Below are positions 14,978-23,205 of a DNA stretch of 31,510 nt, in pieces. Numbering within the stretch: the stretch's first letter is position 1; every line of letters starts with the position of its first letter. Origin of the DNA: an uncultured Selenomonadales bacterium (lineage in GTDB: Bacteria; Bacillota; Negativicutes; Selenomonadales; Selenomonadaceae); contig CALFJC010000136.1 in NCBI GenBank assembly GCA_937877655.1, positions 1 to 31,510 of the forward strand. Reading direction: 5' to 3'. Position numbers and translations under genes: made by a program. The notes beneath the pieces were generated by a model that worked only from the letters and a program-made list of their open reading frames with translations, was not told where the DNA came from and did no database searches.

Positions 14978-16648
14978 TCACTTAAACTCCACAAATTCGT
15001 TGACATTCGCGCCCGCCTTCGTCATCGGCTCGACAAAACTTCTCCAGACATTCAAAACAATGACGCGGGGATTTTCCGTGTCGTCAAGAGCTTTTGCCAG
15101 CGCGTGAGCAAATTCTTCCTGCGTCGAAACCGCTTCCGCTTTTATCCCGAAACTTTGCGCGTACATAACATAATCCGGTTGATAATCCAATTCGCAGGCA
15201 ATGTATCTTTCCTTGTAAAAAACTTTTTGGAGCTGGCGAATCATGCCGAGACTTGTATTGTTGACAATCAAAGAAATCACGGGCAGTTTAAGGCGGGCGA
15301 TTGTGTAATATTCATTGCCCGTCATTTTAATTCCGCCGTCGCCCGTAACGCAGATGACACGCCGATTTTTCCCGTAAGCAAGTTGCGCACCCATTGCGGC
15401 GGGCAGTCCGAAGCCCATAGTTCCGAGCCCGCCCGAAGTCAACCAAGTTCGCGGCTCTTCAACATGCAAATGCAACGCCGCCCACATTTGGTGTTGTCCG
15501 ACGTCCGTCGCATAAGCAAAATTTTTCCCCGCAGTTTTTTTTGCAATTTGATTCATCGCCCAAGGAACGGTTAAGCGATTTACTTGGTAATCATAATCGT
15601 ATTCTTCCTGCCAACTTTCAATCTGTCGCCACCACTCGGCGCGATTTTTATTCGCATCATGACGCATCAAAAGTTTCAAAATGACTTGCATATTTCCCGC
15701 CAAGCCGAGACTGCCCTCGATATTTTTATCAATCTCGGCAGGATCAATGTCAATGTGAATAAATTTTTTCGCCTGCGTGTACTTGCTGATATTTCCCGTC
15801 TGCCTGTCGCCGAATCGACTTCCGACTGCGATAATCAAATCAGCCGCCGCTATCGCATGATTCGCCGCCTTTTTGCCGTGCATACCCGCGAAACCCAAAT
15901 TTTGCGGATGACTGCGCGGAACCGCTCCTATTCCCATAAGCGTATTGACGACGGGCAAATTAAATTTCTCAATGAAGGCGATAATTTCTTTCGACGCACC
16001 CGCCGAAATTGCTCCGCCGCCCACAATTACAACGGGACGTTCGGCTTTTGCAATTTCTTCTGCCGCCTCCGCCGCGCAGATTATAAAATCGGCGTCGGGT
16101 TGCGAAGGAATTTTTTCTTTGACTTCCTGCGGACGATAATCCACTTCCGCAAAAAATAAATCTCGCGGGACGTCAACCAATACCGGACCGCGCCGTCCGT
16201 TCATTGCAATTTCAAATGCCTGTCGAATTGTCGGAACCAAGAGCCGCGCCTCTTTGACTTTGAAATTATGTTTCGTCACGGGCATTGTTATATCCAAAAT
16301 GTCCGTCTCTTGAAAGGCGTCGCGCCCCAAAAGTTTTGTGTCGACTTGTCCCGTTATCGCCACGACGGGAATTGAATCCATGAATGCCGTTGCTATTCCC
16401 GTGACTAAATTTGTCGCGCCCGGTCCCGAAGTCGCCATACAAACTCCGACTTTGCCCGTCGCCCGCGCATAACCGTCCGCCGCATGTGCCGCATTTTGTT
16501 CGTGCGTCACCAAAATTTGTTTGATCTCTTTTTCGTCAACAAGTGCGTCGTAAAGCGGAAGAATCATTCCGCCGGGATAGCCGAAAATAATGTCAACGCC
16601 CCGTTCGCGAAGACATTCGACTATTGCCTTTGCTCCCGTCATTATCAT
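14978..16648 (-). CDS. ilvB: acetolactate synthase large subunit
   Basis: A 556-residue ThDP enzyme that joins two pyruvates (or pyruvate and 2-ketobutyrate) at the head of branched-chain amino acid synthesis. It shows the catalytic glutamate E50 (VTHEQNAAHAADGYARATG), the PYR, central FAD-type (ISAGASKEI, VGSRFGDR) and PP domains, and the ThDP site GDGG at 436-439 through NN at 463-464. Length is normal. No ilvN regulatory subunit or ilvC lies nearby; instead it sits 4 bases after a glycosyltransferase gene and before the exported methyltransferase-like gene. It could be the biosynthetic enzyme with ilvN elsewhere, or a relative recruited to sugar chemistry. The first of two ATGs (16648) has the better spacing to GAGGTG. 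Confidence 0.85.
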   Translation of the reverse strand: MIMTGAKAIVECLRERGVDIIFGYPGGMILPLYDALVDEKEIKQILVTHEQNAAHAADGYARATGKVGVCMATSGPGATNLVTGIATAFMDSIPVVAITGQVDTKLLGRDAFQETDILDITMPVTKHNFKVKEARLLVPTIRQAFEIAMNGRRGPVLVDVPRDLFFAEVDYRPQEVKEKIPSQPDADFIICAAEAAEEIAKAERPVVIVGGGAISAGASKEIIAFIEKFNLPVVNTLMGIGAVPRSHPQNLGFAGMHGKKAANHAIAAADLIIAVGSRFGDRQTGNISKYTQAKKFIHIDIDPAEIDKNIEGSLGLAGNMQVILKLLMRHDANKNRAEWWRQIESWQEEYDYDYQVNRLTVPWAMNQIAKKTAGKNFAYATDVGQHQMWAALHLHVEEPRTWLTSGGLGTMGFGLPAAMGAQLAYGKNRRVICVTGDGGIKMTGNEYYTIARLKLPVISLIVNNTSLGMIRQLQKVFYKERYIACELDYQPDYVMYAQSFGIKAEAVSTQEEFAHALAKALDDTENPRVIVLNVWRSFVEPMTKAGANVNEFVEFK

Positions 16649-16652
16649 TTAA

Positions 16653-17660
16653 TCACCTCATTAAAGCTTGTTCCGTAAAGAAATACGCGGCGACAAGATT
16701 TTTTCCTTTTGAATCGAGTTCGGGATTTTGAAGTTCTTCATAAAAATTTTTCTGTACTTCATAGGGCTCCAAACCTTTAAAAAGATATTTATTGAACGAA
16801 AAGTGCTTGTCAACCAAAAACTTAAGAACATCACGGCGAACGTCGGGATTTGCTTTAAAAAATTCAAGCCCGTTCATAAATTCATCCGTCAAAGATACAA
16901 CACGGGTTATGACGTTCAGAAAAAATTTTGCGCCTTCATTCGGATTGATAAATTTTTTGGAAAGTGAATCGTTGCGAATTCTGTGAATGTTTGTGGCATT
17001 GGGGATACGCAAATATTTTTTGGCGAGACACAAGCACTTGAAACAAAAAATTATATCTTCCGAATGCGTCATTTTTGGAAAATCGATTTTGTTTTCAAGC
17101 AAAAAATCTCGGCGAAAAAATTTTCCCCAAGGCAACCAAAAATATTTTTCCTCAACATAATCTTTCATGCGCTTGTGTAAATCTTCAGTCTCAAGTCGCG
17201 GCGTCGCAGAAAAATCATCGGAAAGATCGCTTTGAAGTTGCAAATCTGCGCGGTTGAAAATTTTTCCCTCCGAATCATAAAAAACAAAAGCTTTGACTGT
17301 ATGAACGACCTCCGCCTTAAATTTTTCGGCTGATTCAAAAAAATCTCCGAGAGCCGTCGGCAAAATCATATCGTCATTATCAATGAAAGTAATGTATTTG
17401 CCCGCCGCATTTTTTATTCCGACATTTCTCGGAACACCTGCGCAACCGGAATTTTTCTCCGTGCTTAAAATCTTCAATCGCCCGTCGAAGTGCGGCAAAA
17501 GTTTTTTTACCTCTTCAACGCTTTTATCTGTAGAGCAGTCGTCGACAACAAGAACTTCATAATCTTTAAATTTCGAGGACAACACGCTGATTAAGCATTG
17601 ACGAATAAACTTCTCGGCATTGTACATGGGAATGACAACGGAAATTTTCGGCTCAATCAT
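16653..17660 (-). CDS. family 2 glycosyltransferase
   Basis: A 335-residue GT-A glycosyltransferase with ISVVIPMYNAEKFI at the start, VVDDCSTD as the nucleotide-sugar loop, an ARN-like VPRNVGIKNA segment and the DXD-type IDNDD. The C-terminal half (SEDIIFCFKCL, HRIRNDSLS) is like EpsH/WcaA-type polysaccharide enzymes. It likely adds a sugar to a surface glycan at the inner face of the membrane. The start at 17660 matches the family's first strand and follows GGAGGGAG; the upstream in-frame extension is promoter DNA. It is the first gene of the operon GT2-ilvB-exported methyltransferase. Confidence 0.82.
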   Translation of the reverse strand: MIEPKISVVIPMYNAEKFIRQCLISVLSSKFKDYEVLVVDDCSTDKSVEEVKKLLPHFDGRLKILSTEKNSGCAGVPRNVGIKNAAGKYITFIDNDDMILPTALGDFFESAEKFKAEVVHTVKAFVFYDSEGKIFNRADLQLQSDLSDDFSATPRLETEDLHKRMKDYVEEKYFWLPWGKFFRRDFLLENKIDFPKMTHSEDIIFCFKCLCLAKKYLRIPNATNIHRIRNDSLSKKFINPNEGAKFFLNVITRVVSLTDEFMNGLEFFKANPDVRRDVLKFLVDKHFSFNKYLFKGLEPYEVQKNFYEELQNPELDSKGKNLVAAYFFTEQALMR

Positions 17661-17701
17661 AAAAAATTTTTCTCCCTCCAAAACTTTTCTCGACGCTGTG
17701 A

Positions 17702-17730
17702 ATAATAGCAAAAATCTTGCGCTTGTGCAA
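17702..17730 (-). promoter_or_regulatory. sigma-A-type promoter of the GT2-ilvB operon
   Basis: On the minus strand TTGCAC (17725-17730), a 17 bp spacer and TATTAT (17702-17707) preceded by TG (extended -10). Transcription would begin near 17695, about 35 bases before the glycosyltransferase start. A small palindrome, TTGC-GCTTGT-GCAA on the plus strand (17717-17730), overlaps the -35 box and could be an operator. Confidence 0.55.
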
Positions 17731-17769
17731 AGCAACTTTTAATTTCGGATTAGCTCGCCGCGCCGATAT

Positions 17770-17796
17770 AAAAAAAATTCCGCTCGTTGTGAGCGG
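17770..17796 (-). terminator. terminator of the chemotaxis/motility operon
   Basis: On the minus strand CCGCTC-ACAAC-GAGCGG (17780-17796) followed by AATTTTTTTT, starting six bases after the stop of the SwrB-like gene. Confidence 0.8.
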
Positions 17797-17801
17797 CTTT
17801 T

Positions 17802-19073
17802 TTATTTTCTGTCCAGCTGTCGTCTTGTCATTTCCTGAATTAATTCTATCGCGCCTCTGCCCAAGCCCGTTTCTCGCGCAATTTCTTCGATTGTCATTCC
17901 CGCCAACAACATTTCCTTGATTATCGCCGAGTCTGTCGTTTCCAATTTCAAATCGCGGCGTTCGGGAACTTGTTCTTTTTTTTCAATCGGCTTGGTTTTT
18001 TCGGGCGGAGAAATTTTTTTCGGTTCCGCGACGGGTTTTGATTCAAGCTCGCTTTGTTTTTCCACAGCTTTTATCGCCTCGATTGCCGCTTTTCTCACGT
18101 CGCGTTTGGCTACTCGTTTTGCCCGCTTCTTTTTTAAATCCTTAAACTGAGTTTCTTCGACTTCGGAAATTTCTTCGGGCGGATTATTTGCCATTTCCGC
18201 TGAAGCTTCGGTTAATCTTTTGCGCGTCGCCTCGATTTTTACCGGGTCGGCATCAACGGCTTTGACGGGCTGTTTATTTTCGGGCGAAAGGACGATTGAT
18301 TCTCGCGGCGGACGTTCTTCAGATTTTGGCGGCTCCGAAACTTTTTCTTCCAAAATTTCATCGAATTCTTTATCCGCATTTGAAGTTCTCATTGCGGACG
18401 GCATTGTTATCGGTCCGAGAGGATTCATCGGCGGAGCGGGCGGCGTCGTTGTTATCTGAACGGGCGGCGCGGGATTTATCGGCGCAGGCGTCGTCACGGG
18501 CGCGAGCGGTTTGTTTATCGGCGGATTCATCGGCGGTATCGGATTATTTACGGGCATCGTCGAAATCGGCGCGGGCGGTATCGGCGAAGTTATCGGCGTT
18601 GTTATAAGCGGATTGATTATCGGCGGCGTCATTTGCGGAATTGTAACGGGTTGTTGCACGGGAAGGGGCGTCGCCATTATCAAATTTAATTTTCGTTCCA
18701 GAGTTTCCATTTTCCTTTGCATAACTTCAAATTCCGCGCTTGTATCTTCCAACCTTGCCAATAAATCTCTTATCTCGACGGATTGTCCCTCCGCTTTTTT
18801 GAGTAATTTTTTTAACTCGGCAACGCGTCCTTCAAGTTGCGTTCGATTGTTTTCGGAATCATCCAAAATACTTTCAATGTGCGCAACGTGGTTTTCTATT
18901 CGCCCGATAATTTCGGTTGCCGTGCGCTCCAATTCTTTTTTGAGTTTGCCCGTCGAATTTTCAACTTCTCTGCGCTCCAAAGCATCTTGCTTGCGGCGGC
19001 GCGTGTTCGACCAAGCAACAAAAATCATTCCCGCGCCGACAACGACAAGCACTAACATTAATTCGATAATCAT
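17802..19073 (-). CDS. SwrB-like membrane-anchored coiled-coil protein (DUF6115-like)
   Basis: A 423-residue protein. Residues ~2-20 form a membrane helix with a basic stop (RRRK). Residues ~30-130 are a heptad coiled coil (ERTATEIIGRIENH, AELKKLLKKAEG). Residues ~140-225 are a low-complexity Pro/Thr/Ile/Asn linker, then a charged Lys/Glu region. The last ~40 residues (IIKEMLLAGMTIEEIARETG) look like a helix-turn-helix of the kind found at the end of DUF6115/SwrB proteins. In Bacillus subtilis swrB follows sigD in the fla/che operon and helps activate the flagellar export apparatus; here the gene lies in the same operon three genes after fliA. The match is by layout and architecture, not by clear sequence identity. 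GGTGAT precedes the ATG; a terminator follows. Confidence 0.6.
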   Translation of the reverse strand: MIIELMLVLVVVGAGMIFVAWSNTRRRKQDALERREVENSTGKLKKELERTATEIIGRIENHVAHIESILDDSENNRTQLEGRVAELKKLLKKAEGQSVEIRDLLARLEDTSAEFEVMQRKMETLERKLNLIMATPLPVQQPVTIPQMTPPIINPLITTPITSPIPPAPISTMPVNNPIPPMNPPINKPLAPVTTPAPINPAPPVQITTTPPAPPMNPLGPITMPSAMRTSNADKEFDEILEEKVSEPPKSEERPPRESIVLSPENKQPVKAVDADPVKIEATRKRLTEASAEMANNPPEEISEVEETQFKDLKKKRAKRVAKRDVRKAAIEAIKAVEKQSELESKPVAEPKKISPPEKTKPIEKKEQVPERRDLKLETTDSAIIKEMLLAGMTIEEIARETGLGRGAIELIQEMTRRQLDRK

Positions 19074-19091
19074 TGCATCACCAACTTGCGG

Positions 19092-19415
19092 TTACAGCGA
19101 AATATCCAAAAAATGTCCGCGTCTCGGATCAACCGCATAGGTATCGCCTTCTTCTTCAAAATCGGGCGGTTCCCTCCTGCTCCTGTAGTAATAGCCGCCG
19201 TTGCGACGGTTTCTTTCGGGATCATCTTTAATTTTTCCGTCCTCAGAATCATCTTTGTTGCGAACTTGTTTTTGCTTAAGCTCGGCATCATTTTTTTCGC
19301 GCACTGCCTGAAAATCCTGTTGCAATGCCGACGCATGATTTAAATTGTGCTGAACTTGTGCCGCGTTGCCCGCATTGGCATAAGTCATCTGCACTCCAAC
19401 CGGTGCCAATTCCAT
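19092..19415 (-). CDS. small hydrophilic protein of the motility operon
   Basis: A 107-residue, charged, probably disordered protein (QQDFQAVREKNDAELKQKQ, then an Arg/Tyr/Glu-rich tail ending RRGHFLDISL). I do not recognise it. It has a strong GGAGGAAAC ribosome site and lies 19 bases after fapA and 18 bases before the SwrB-like gene, so it is a genuine operon member. The C-terminal GHFLDI is reminiscent of the last conserved motif of small proteins found beside FapA in Clostridia and Negativicutes; that link is tentative. Confidence 0.6.
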   Translation of the reverse strand: MELAPVGVQMTYANAGNAAQVQHNLNHASALQQDFQAVREKNDAELKQKQVRNKDDSEDGKIKDDPERNRRNGGYYYRSRREPPDFEEEGDTYAVDPRRGHFLDISL

Positions 19416-19434
19416 TTTTGTTTCCTCCTTTCAA

Positions 19435-21096
19435 TCAGTAAGGTCCGACTTCGACATCGCCCTCCGAGTTCAAAAAAATTGTGCAGTGTTTATATTCCGA
19501 TTGAATGTTTTTCAAAATGTTGTTGACGGCAAGGCGCGTTCCGGGATAAATTGTGGCACTCGCTCTGATTCGTCCGTTTTTCATGTTCGCCAGTTGCGCC
19601 TCAATCTCCAAAATTCTTTTCTCGTCACGTTTAATCTGTCCCGCAAGCGGAAATTGCGAACGAGTCAACTGCGTTATCATTTCGACGCGGGCTTTGGGCA
19701 ATTTGTTTATGTCAATCTTCGACAGCGTGTTGAGCGTTTGAGTTATCTGCGTCAAGCGTCTCTTGGATTCTTTGTAGGATTTTCTCAAGTCTTGATATTC
19801 CTTTTGCAAAGTGGGATCAACGCCGACAGAAACTCTCGTAACGACAAAGGCGGAGTTGCCGATAACTTTAACGCTGATTTCTTCGCCCGCCACGACGTGC
19901 CCGCCCGTAATTTGCCCGTGCTTGTCTTCCATAATAATTTTTTTGCCTGCGCGGATTTGGGAATGATAAGCTATGTCGGAAATGTAAACGTCATTGCCCG
20001 CCTCAATCAGCGCGTTTTCGGCGAAGGCTGTACGGACATCATGCTCTGCGAAAACTTTTGCTCTGTCTGCGCCTGTGATTCCGCCGCTTATGTAAACGTT
20101 GCGCCCCGTGACTTCGCCGCCGTTGACTGAACCTTTTATTTCAATGTCGCCCGTCGCTTTGACTTTAAAACCTTGTTCGACGTTGCCGCCGATTTGAATT
20201 GTGCCGTCAAACTCGACATCACCCGTCGAAACCCCGATTGATCCTTTTATTGTCAAGCGCGGGTCAACGCTGATTCGCGAGCCCTTATCGATAATTTGTC
20301 CGTTCGCTGTGGCAATTAATCTGTGTTCGCCGACGACTTTTGTATTTCTGCCTTCGGGCATGGGAATTGGACGTCCGTTTTGCGCGGGAACAATTTCTCC
20401 CAAAACATTTTTTCCGTTCGTGCCTTTTGTTTGAGGAATGCGAATTGCCAATGTCTGATTTTCTTTGGCGAGCACGAAAAGATTTAAATCTTTATAATCA
20501 ACCTTGTCATATTCATCGACAACGGGTCTGCCTTGAACGCCCAAATCAAATTTCCTGTCAATGTAAGCGTTTTCTCCGTTGACGGGCGGGAGTCCTTCGG
20601 CGGCAGTGAAAGGCGTTAAACTTCCTATGCCGCGTTCAATCGCTTCTTCATCAATGCCGTAAGTAATTCCCGCTTCGGTTAAAGCCGCCATAACCATTTC
20701 TTTTGTCGGCAGGCGCGCTCCTTCCCGTGTATCGTATCTTACGGTTGCCTTCATTTTGTCGCGGCTCAATTCGACGATAAGTTTTGCGTAAGGCTCGAAT
20801 TCCTCTTTTCTGTCCTCAAGACTTTCGCCGCCTTCGATTATCTCCAATTCCCGCGCAGTAATTTCTACAGGCTCCGAAATTTTTTGCGGCTTGCCGTTCG
20901 CCTCGCGCATTGTCCGCGAAAGAATTCCGACATCATAATCCAGAACTTTACACTCTCGCAGAATTTGGCGCATATCGGACAGTTCAAAAAGTCGTTCGCC
21001 GTCAACACTCGGATAAATCGTCAGATAAACGCCGTCCGCTTTGAACTCATATTTATAACCGGCTTGCGGACCGCCCAAGATAAGTTTTTCGCTCAT
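19435..21096 (-). CDS. fapA: FapA family protein (DUF342)
   Basis: A 553-residue protein of the FapA/DUF342 family. After an N-terminal region (~1-170), the central part (~240-420) is a right-handed beta-helix-like array of short hydrophobic strands typical of polymer-forming proteins (IKGSIGVSTGDVEFDGTIQI, GDIEIKGSVNGGEV). A coiled coil follows (~430-510, LRKSYKESKRRL), and the end is IFLNSEGDVEVGPY. FapA-family proteins occur in flagellar operons and in cell-envelope assembly; the exact role is not established. AAGGAGG precedes ATG 21096. A transposon-derived sequence separates it from fliA, but the operon direction is kept. Confidence 0.85.
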   Translation of the reverse strand: MSEKLILGGPQAGYKYEFKADGVYLTIYPSVDGERLFELSDMRQILRECKVLDYDVGILSRTMREANGKPQKISEPVEITARELEIIEGGESLEDRKEEFEPYAKLIVELSRDKMKATVRYDTREGARLPTKEMVMAALTEAGITYGIDEEAIERGIGSLTPFTAAEGLPPVNGENAYIDRKFDLGVQGRPVVDEYDKVDYKDLNLFVLAKENQTLAIRIPQTKGTNGKNVLGEIVPAQNGRPIPMPEGRNTKVVGEHRLIATANGQIIDKGSRISVDPRLTIKGSIGVSTGDVEFDGTIQIGGNVEQGFKVKATGDIEIKGSVNGGEVTGRNVYISGGITGADRAKVFAEHDVRTAFAENALIEAGNDVYISDIAYHSQIRAGKKIIMEDKHGQITGGHVVAGEEISVKVIGNSAFVVTRVSVGVDPTLQKEYQDLRKSYKESKRRLTQITQTLNTLSKIDINKLPKARVEMITQLTRSQFPLAGQIKRDEKRILEIEAQLANMKNGRIRASATIYPGTRLAVNNILKNIQSEYKHCTIFLNSEGDVEVGPY

Positions 21097-21164
21097 CCGG
21101 CGTCCTCCTTTCCTTAAAAAAAATTCTCCTTTTGTGCGCCGAATGTCCGCGCATTGTTTTTCTT

Positions 21165-21271
21165 GACAAACTCCCCACGCCTAAATGCGGGGGATTCTAC
21201 TATCAGCAACCGACGCTTCTAATGAAGGCGAAGTCTTACTCGGTCTCCTGTATGGGTTGTTGCCCCAACCC
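21165..21271 (-). mobile_element. IS200/IS605-type end (omega-RNA-like remnant or PATE), no transposase
   Basis: About 107 bp between fapA and fliA carries three hairpins: 21172-21193 (CCCCACGC/GCGGGGG, one bulge), 21214-21230 (CGCTTC/GAAGGCG) and 21254-21271 (GGGTTG/CAACCC). Read on the minus strand, GGTTGCTGATAGTAGAATCC and GGCGTGGGGAGTTTGTCAAG match my recollection of sequences following tnpB genes in IS605-family elements, where this part forms the omega-RNA scaffold and the right-end hairpin. No tnpA or tnpB is present. It is therefore a solo end, a PATE-like non-autonomous element, or a leftover guide RNA. The recognition is from memory and needs a search. Confidence 0.55.
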
Positions 21272-21328
21272 TTTAGGCTTATTTTAACATTTCAAGCTTT
21301 AATATCCCCAAGAGTCTTACGGCGCATT

Positions 21329-22081
21329 TTATAAAGTCAATTCGTCTCTGCTCTGCGCAAGATAGCCGCGCATTCTGAAAATCGCCTTCGTGTGCAACTG
21401 CGAAATTCGCGCCTCGCTCAAGTTCAGAATCAAAGCAATTTCTTTCAGCGTCAATTCTTCGTAATAGTAAAGCGATATGACCGTCCGCTCCTTTTGCGGC
21501 AGACGTTCAATCGCTTTTGCCAATGTCTCTTTAAGCTCGAAAAATTCCGTTGAGTTTGAAGGATTTGTATCTATCGCTTCGGCTACGTCCGTTTGGAGAT
21601 ATTCTTCCAACGGAATAACCGTCGCCGAATTGCATTGATTAATCAGCGTCTGAAGTTCCTCAACAGAAATTTCCAATGCCGCCGCCACTTCTTCATCCGT
21701 CGCCGACCGTCCGAGCTCGTTTTCCAATTTGCAAACCGTTTGTTCGTATTTGCGAATCCTCTGGCGCATCGTAACGGGTATCCAATCTTTTGAGCGGAGA
21801 TAATCCAAAATCGCCCCGCGAATCCTCACGCCCGCATAAGTTTCAAATTTTATGTTCCGCGTAACGTCAAAACGGTCAATCGCGTCAAGCAACCCGAAAA
21901 AACCGCTGCTCAAAAGATCGTCCCTGTCCAAATGCGGCGGAAGACTCACTGCCAATCGCCCGCAAACAATCTTGACGAGTTGCAAATAATGTTCGGCGAT
22001 CTCATTTCGCAAATCAACCGATTTTGTCTCCCTGTATTTCAGCCATAACGGCGTCATGTCTTTTTTCGCGTCACTTTCCAT
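21329..22081 (-). CDS. fliA: RNA polymerase sigma factor for flagellar operon (FliA/SigD)
   Basis: A 250-residue sigma-70 family protein of FliA/WhiG type: region 2 (DDLLSSGFFGLLDAIDRFD and FETYAGVRIRGAILDYLR, the -10-binding part), region 3 (GRSATDEEVAAALEI) and region 4 with the helix-turn-helix LTLKEIALILNLSEARISQL. It directs transcription of late flagellar and chemotaxis genes and is normally held by FlgM, which is not in this window. ATG 22081 with GGTGAT before it is preferred over a TTG six bases upstream. It is placed as in Bacillus, after cheC-cheD, but with a two-TM protein and a MITE-like element in between. Confidence 0.92.
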   Translation of the reverse strand: MESDAKKDMTPLWLKYRETKSVDLRNEIAEHYLQLVKIVCGRLAVSLPPHLDRDDLLSSGFFGLLDAIDRFDVTRNIKFETYAGVRIRGAILDYLRSKDWIPVTMRQRIRKYEQTVCKLENELGRSATDEEVAAALEISVEELQTLINQCNSATVIPLEEYLQTDVAEAIDTNPSNSTEFFELKETLAKAIERLPQKERTVISLYYYEELTLKEIALILNLSEARISQLHTKAIFRMRGYLAQSRDELTL

Positions 22082-22118
22082 AGTCAATCACCGTCCCTCG
22101 CAAGCGCGAAATTTTTAG

Positions 22119-22267
22119 AGCGTGTTGGTAAATTCAAAGTCATAAAGTGACGAGGAATCTTTTCGATTGACGAGGCGTAAGCGCGACGGCGTACTAAGGT
22201 ACGTATAGCGCGCAACAACAACGTCAAGCGGAAAAATAACCGTCACCTATAAAGTTTGCCAACAGCC
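22119..22267. mobile_element. MITE-like element with long imperfect terminal inverted repeats
   Basis: A ~149 bp non-coding element between the two-TM gene and fliA. Left end GCGTGTTGGTAAA...TAAAGTGACG (22120-22152) and right end CGTCACCTAT...TTTGCCAACAGCC (22241-22267) are inverted repeats. The pairing continues inward (TTTTCGATTGACG near 22160-22172 against CGTCAAGCGGAAAA near 22222-22235) to a central GTAC-TAAG-GTAC palindrome near 22191-22203. The whole unit can fold into one long hairpin. No ORF and no clear target-site duplication were seen. The type resembles non-autonomous DNA transposons I associate with Selenomonadales intergenic regions. Confidence 0.6.
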
Positions 22268-22268
22268 A

Positions 22269-22700
22269 CTAATTTTGATTTGAGAAGTTGCCAATATCTA
22301 TCGGACGAAAATTTTCATCCTGCTCAATTTCAACCACAGGTTCATTTTTAAATTCGGCGTTAATCTCATTGGAAATTTCTTCTTCATCTTCGTGAAGATA
22401 TTCTTCTCTGTCAAAGTCTTCGCCGGTTTCCGCAAGCGGCGCGTCGTCAATGAAGCGTTCAAGCTCTCTGTCGGTTCTGAAAATCGCATATTCCTCGCCG
22501 CTCATCAAAAGAATGAAACTCGCCAAAGCTGTAAAAGAAAAGGCTGAAAAGGCTCGTGACGCTATTGTTTCCGAACGCACGACATCACTTGTCAGCCCCG
22601 ATATTAGTACGATAAACAATGAGATTATGCCGACCGCCAGTGAAAAGAGCACTCTTTTGATTGGCATTATTTCTTCAAGATAATCGTAAAGTTCCGTCAC
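22269..22700 (-). CDS. two-TM hypothetical protein of the motility operon
   Basis: A 143-residue protein with two membrane helices (VLFSLAVGIISLFIVLISGL, ~17-36, and FSFTALASFILLMSG, ~54-68) and a long acidic cytoplasmic tail (EEYLHEDEEEISNEI). Not recognised. It starts with GTG 22700 behind AGGTG; an ATG at 22667 is the alternative and would keep both helices. It lies 17 bases after cheD, so it is co-transcribed with the chemotaxis genes. Confidence 0.6.
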   Translation of the reverse strand: MTELYDYLEEIMPIKRVLFSLAVGIISLFIVLISGLTSDVVRSETIASRAFSAFSFTALASFILLMSGEEYAIFRTDRELERFIDDAPLAETGEDFDREEYLHEDEEEISNEINAEFKNEPVVEIEQDENFRPIDIGNFSNQN

Positions 22701-22717
22701 AGTTTACAACACCTGAC

Positions 22718-23203
22718 TTAAATATCTTTTTCGCCGCGATCAATGGTTTTGACTTTGTAAGAGCCCGTCGCCAAGTCTATTGAAACAGTGCGCCCGTAAG
22801 TGCCGCCCGTATCCTCCGCGATAACTTTTATTCCGTTCCTTCTTAAAATTTGTTTGCAAGTCTCGGCATTTCTGGTTCCGACTTTCATAATGTCGGTTGC
22901 ATTGGAAAAAGCAAACATCTGCGCGCCGCCCGCGATTTTTGCTACAAGGCGGGCTTTTGAAGCTCCCAACGCGACAACATCATTAATCATAAGCGGAATT
23001 CCCGTGTCGGCAAATTTCGCGGGATTGTCGCTGGCGCGAGCTTGTGTGCTGTCGGGCAACATAATATGGAGAAGCCCGCCGATTTTTCTTATCGGATCAT
23101 AAAGCGAAACGCCGATACACGAGCCCAAGCCGTAACTTATCAGGGTAGACGGACTGCGCCCAACTTTGTAATCAGCCATACCCACTTTAACGAGGTTTGC
23201 CAT
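22718..23203 (-). CDS. cheD: chemoreceptor glutamine deamidase CheD
   Basis: A 161-residue CheD. The catalytic triad of the family is visible: C29 in GLGSCIGVSLYD, H46 in GGLLHIMLP and T20/T21 near the start. CheD deamidates glutamines in chemoreceptors and also binds CheC, raising its phosphatase activity. The gene follows cheC by two bases, in line with that partnership. Confidence 0.93.
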   Translation of the reverse strand: MANLVKVGMADYKVGRSPSTLISYGLGSCIGVSLYDPIRKIGGLLHIMLPDSTQARASDNPAKFADTGIPLMINDVVALGASKARLVAKIAGGAQMFAFSNATDIMKVGTRNAETCKQILRRNGIKVIAEDTGGTYGRTVSIDLATGSYKVKTIDRGEKDI

Positions 23204-23205
23204 AA

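Noticed and set aside
14843..16159. Plus-strand long frames opposite ilvB
   Set aside because: Antisense to a clear ThDP enzyme; no ribosome site or protein family features.
16649..16652. T-box or leucine leader before ilvB
   Set aside because: Only 4 bases separate ilvB from the glycosyltransferase, and no leader peptide or T-box is seen before the operon promoter.
18511..19140. Plus-strand frame opposite the SwrB-like gene with glycine/isoleucine repeats
   Set aside because: It is the antisense image of the Pro/Thr/Asn-rich linker; the minus-strand gene has the ribosome site, operon spacing and terminator.
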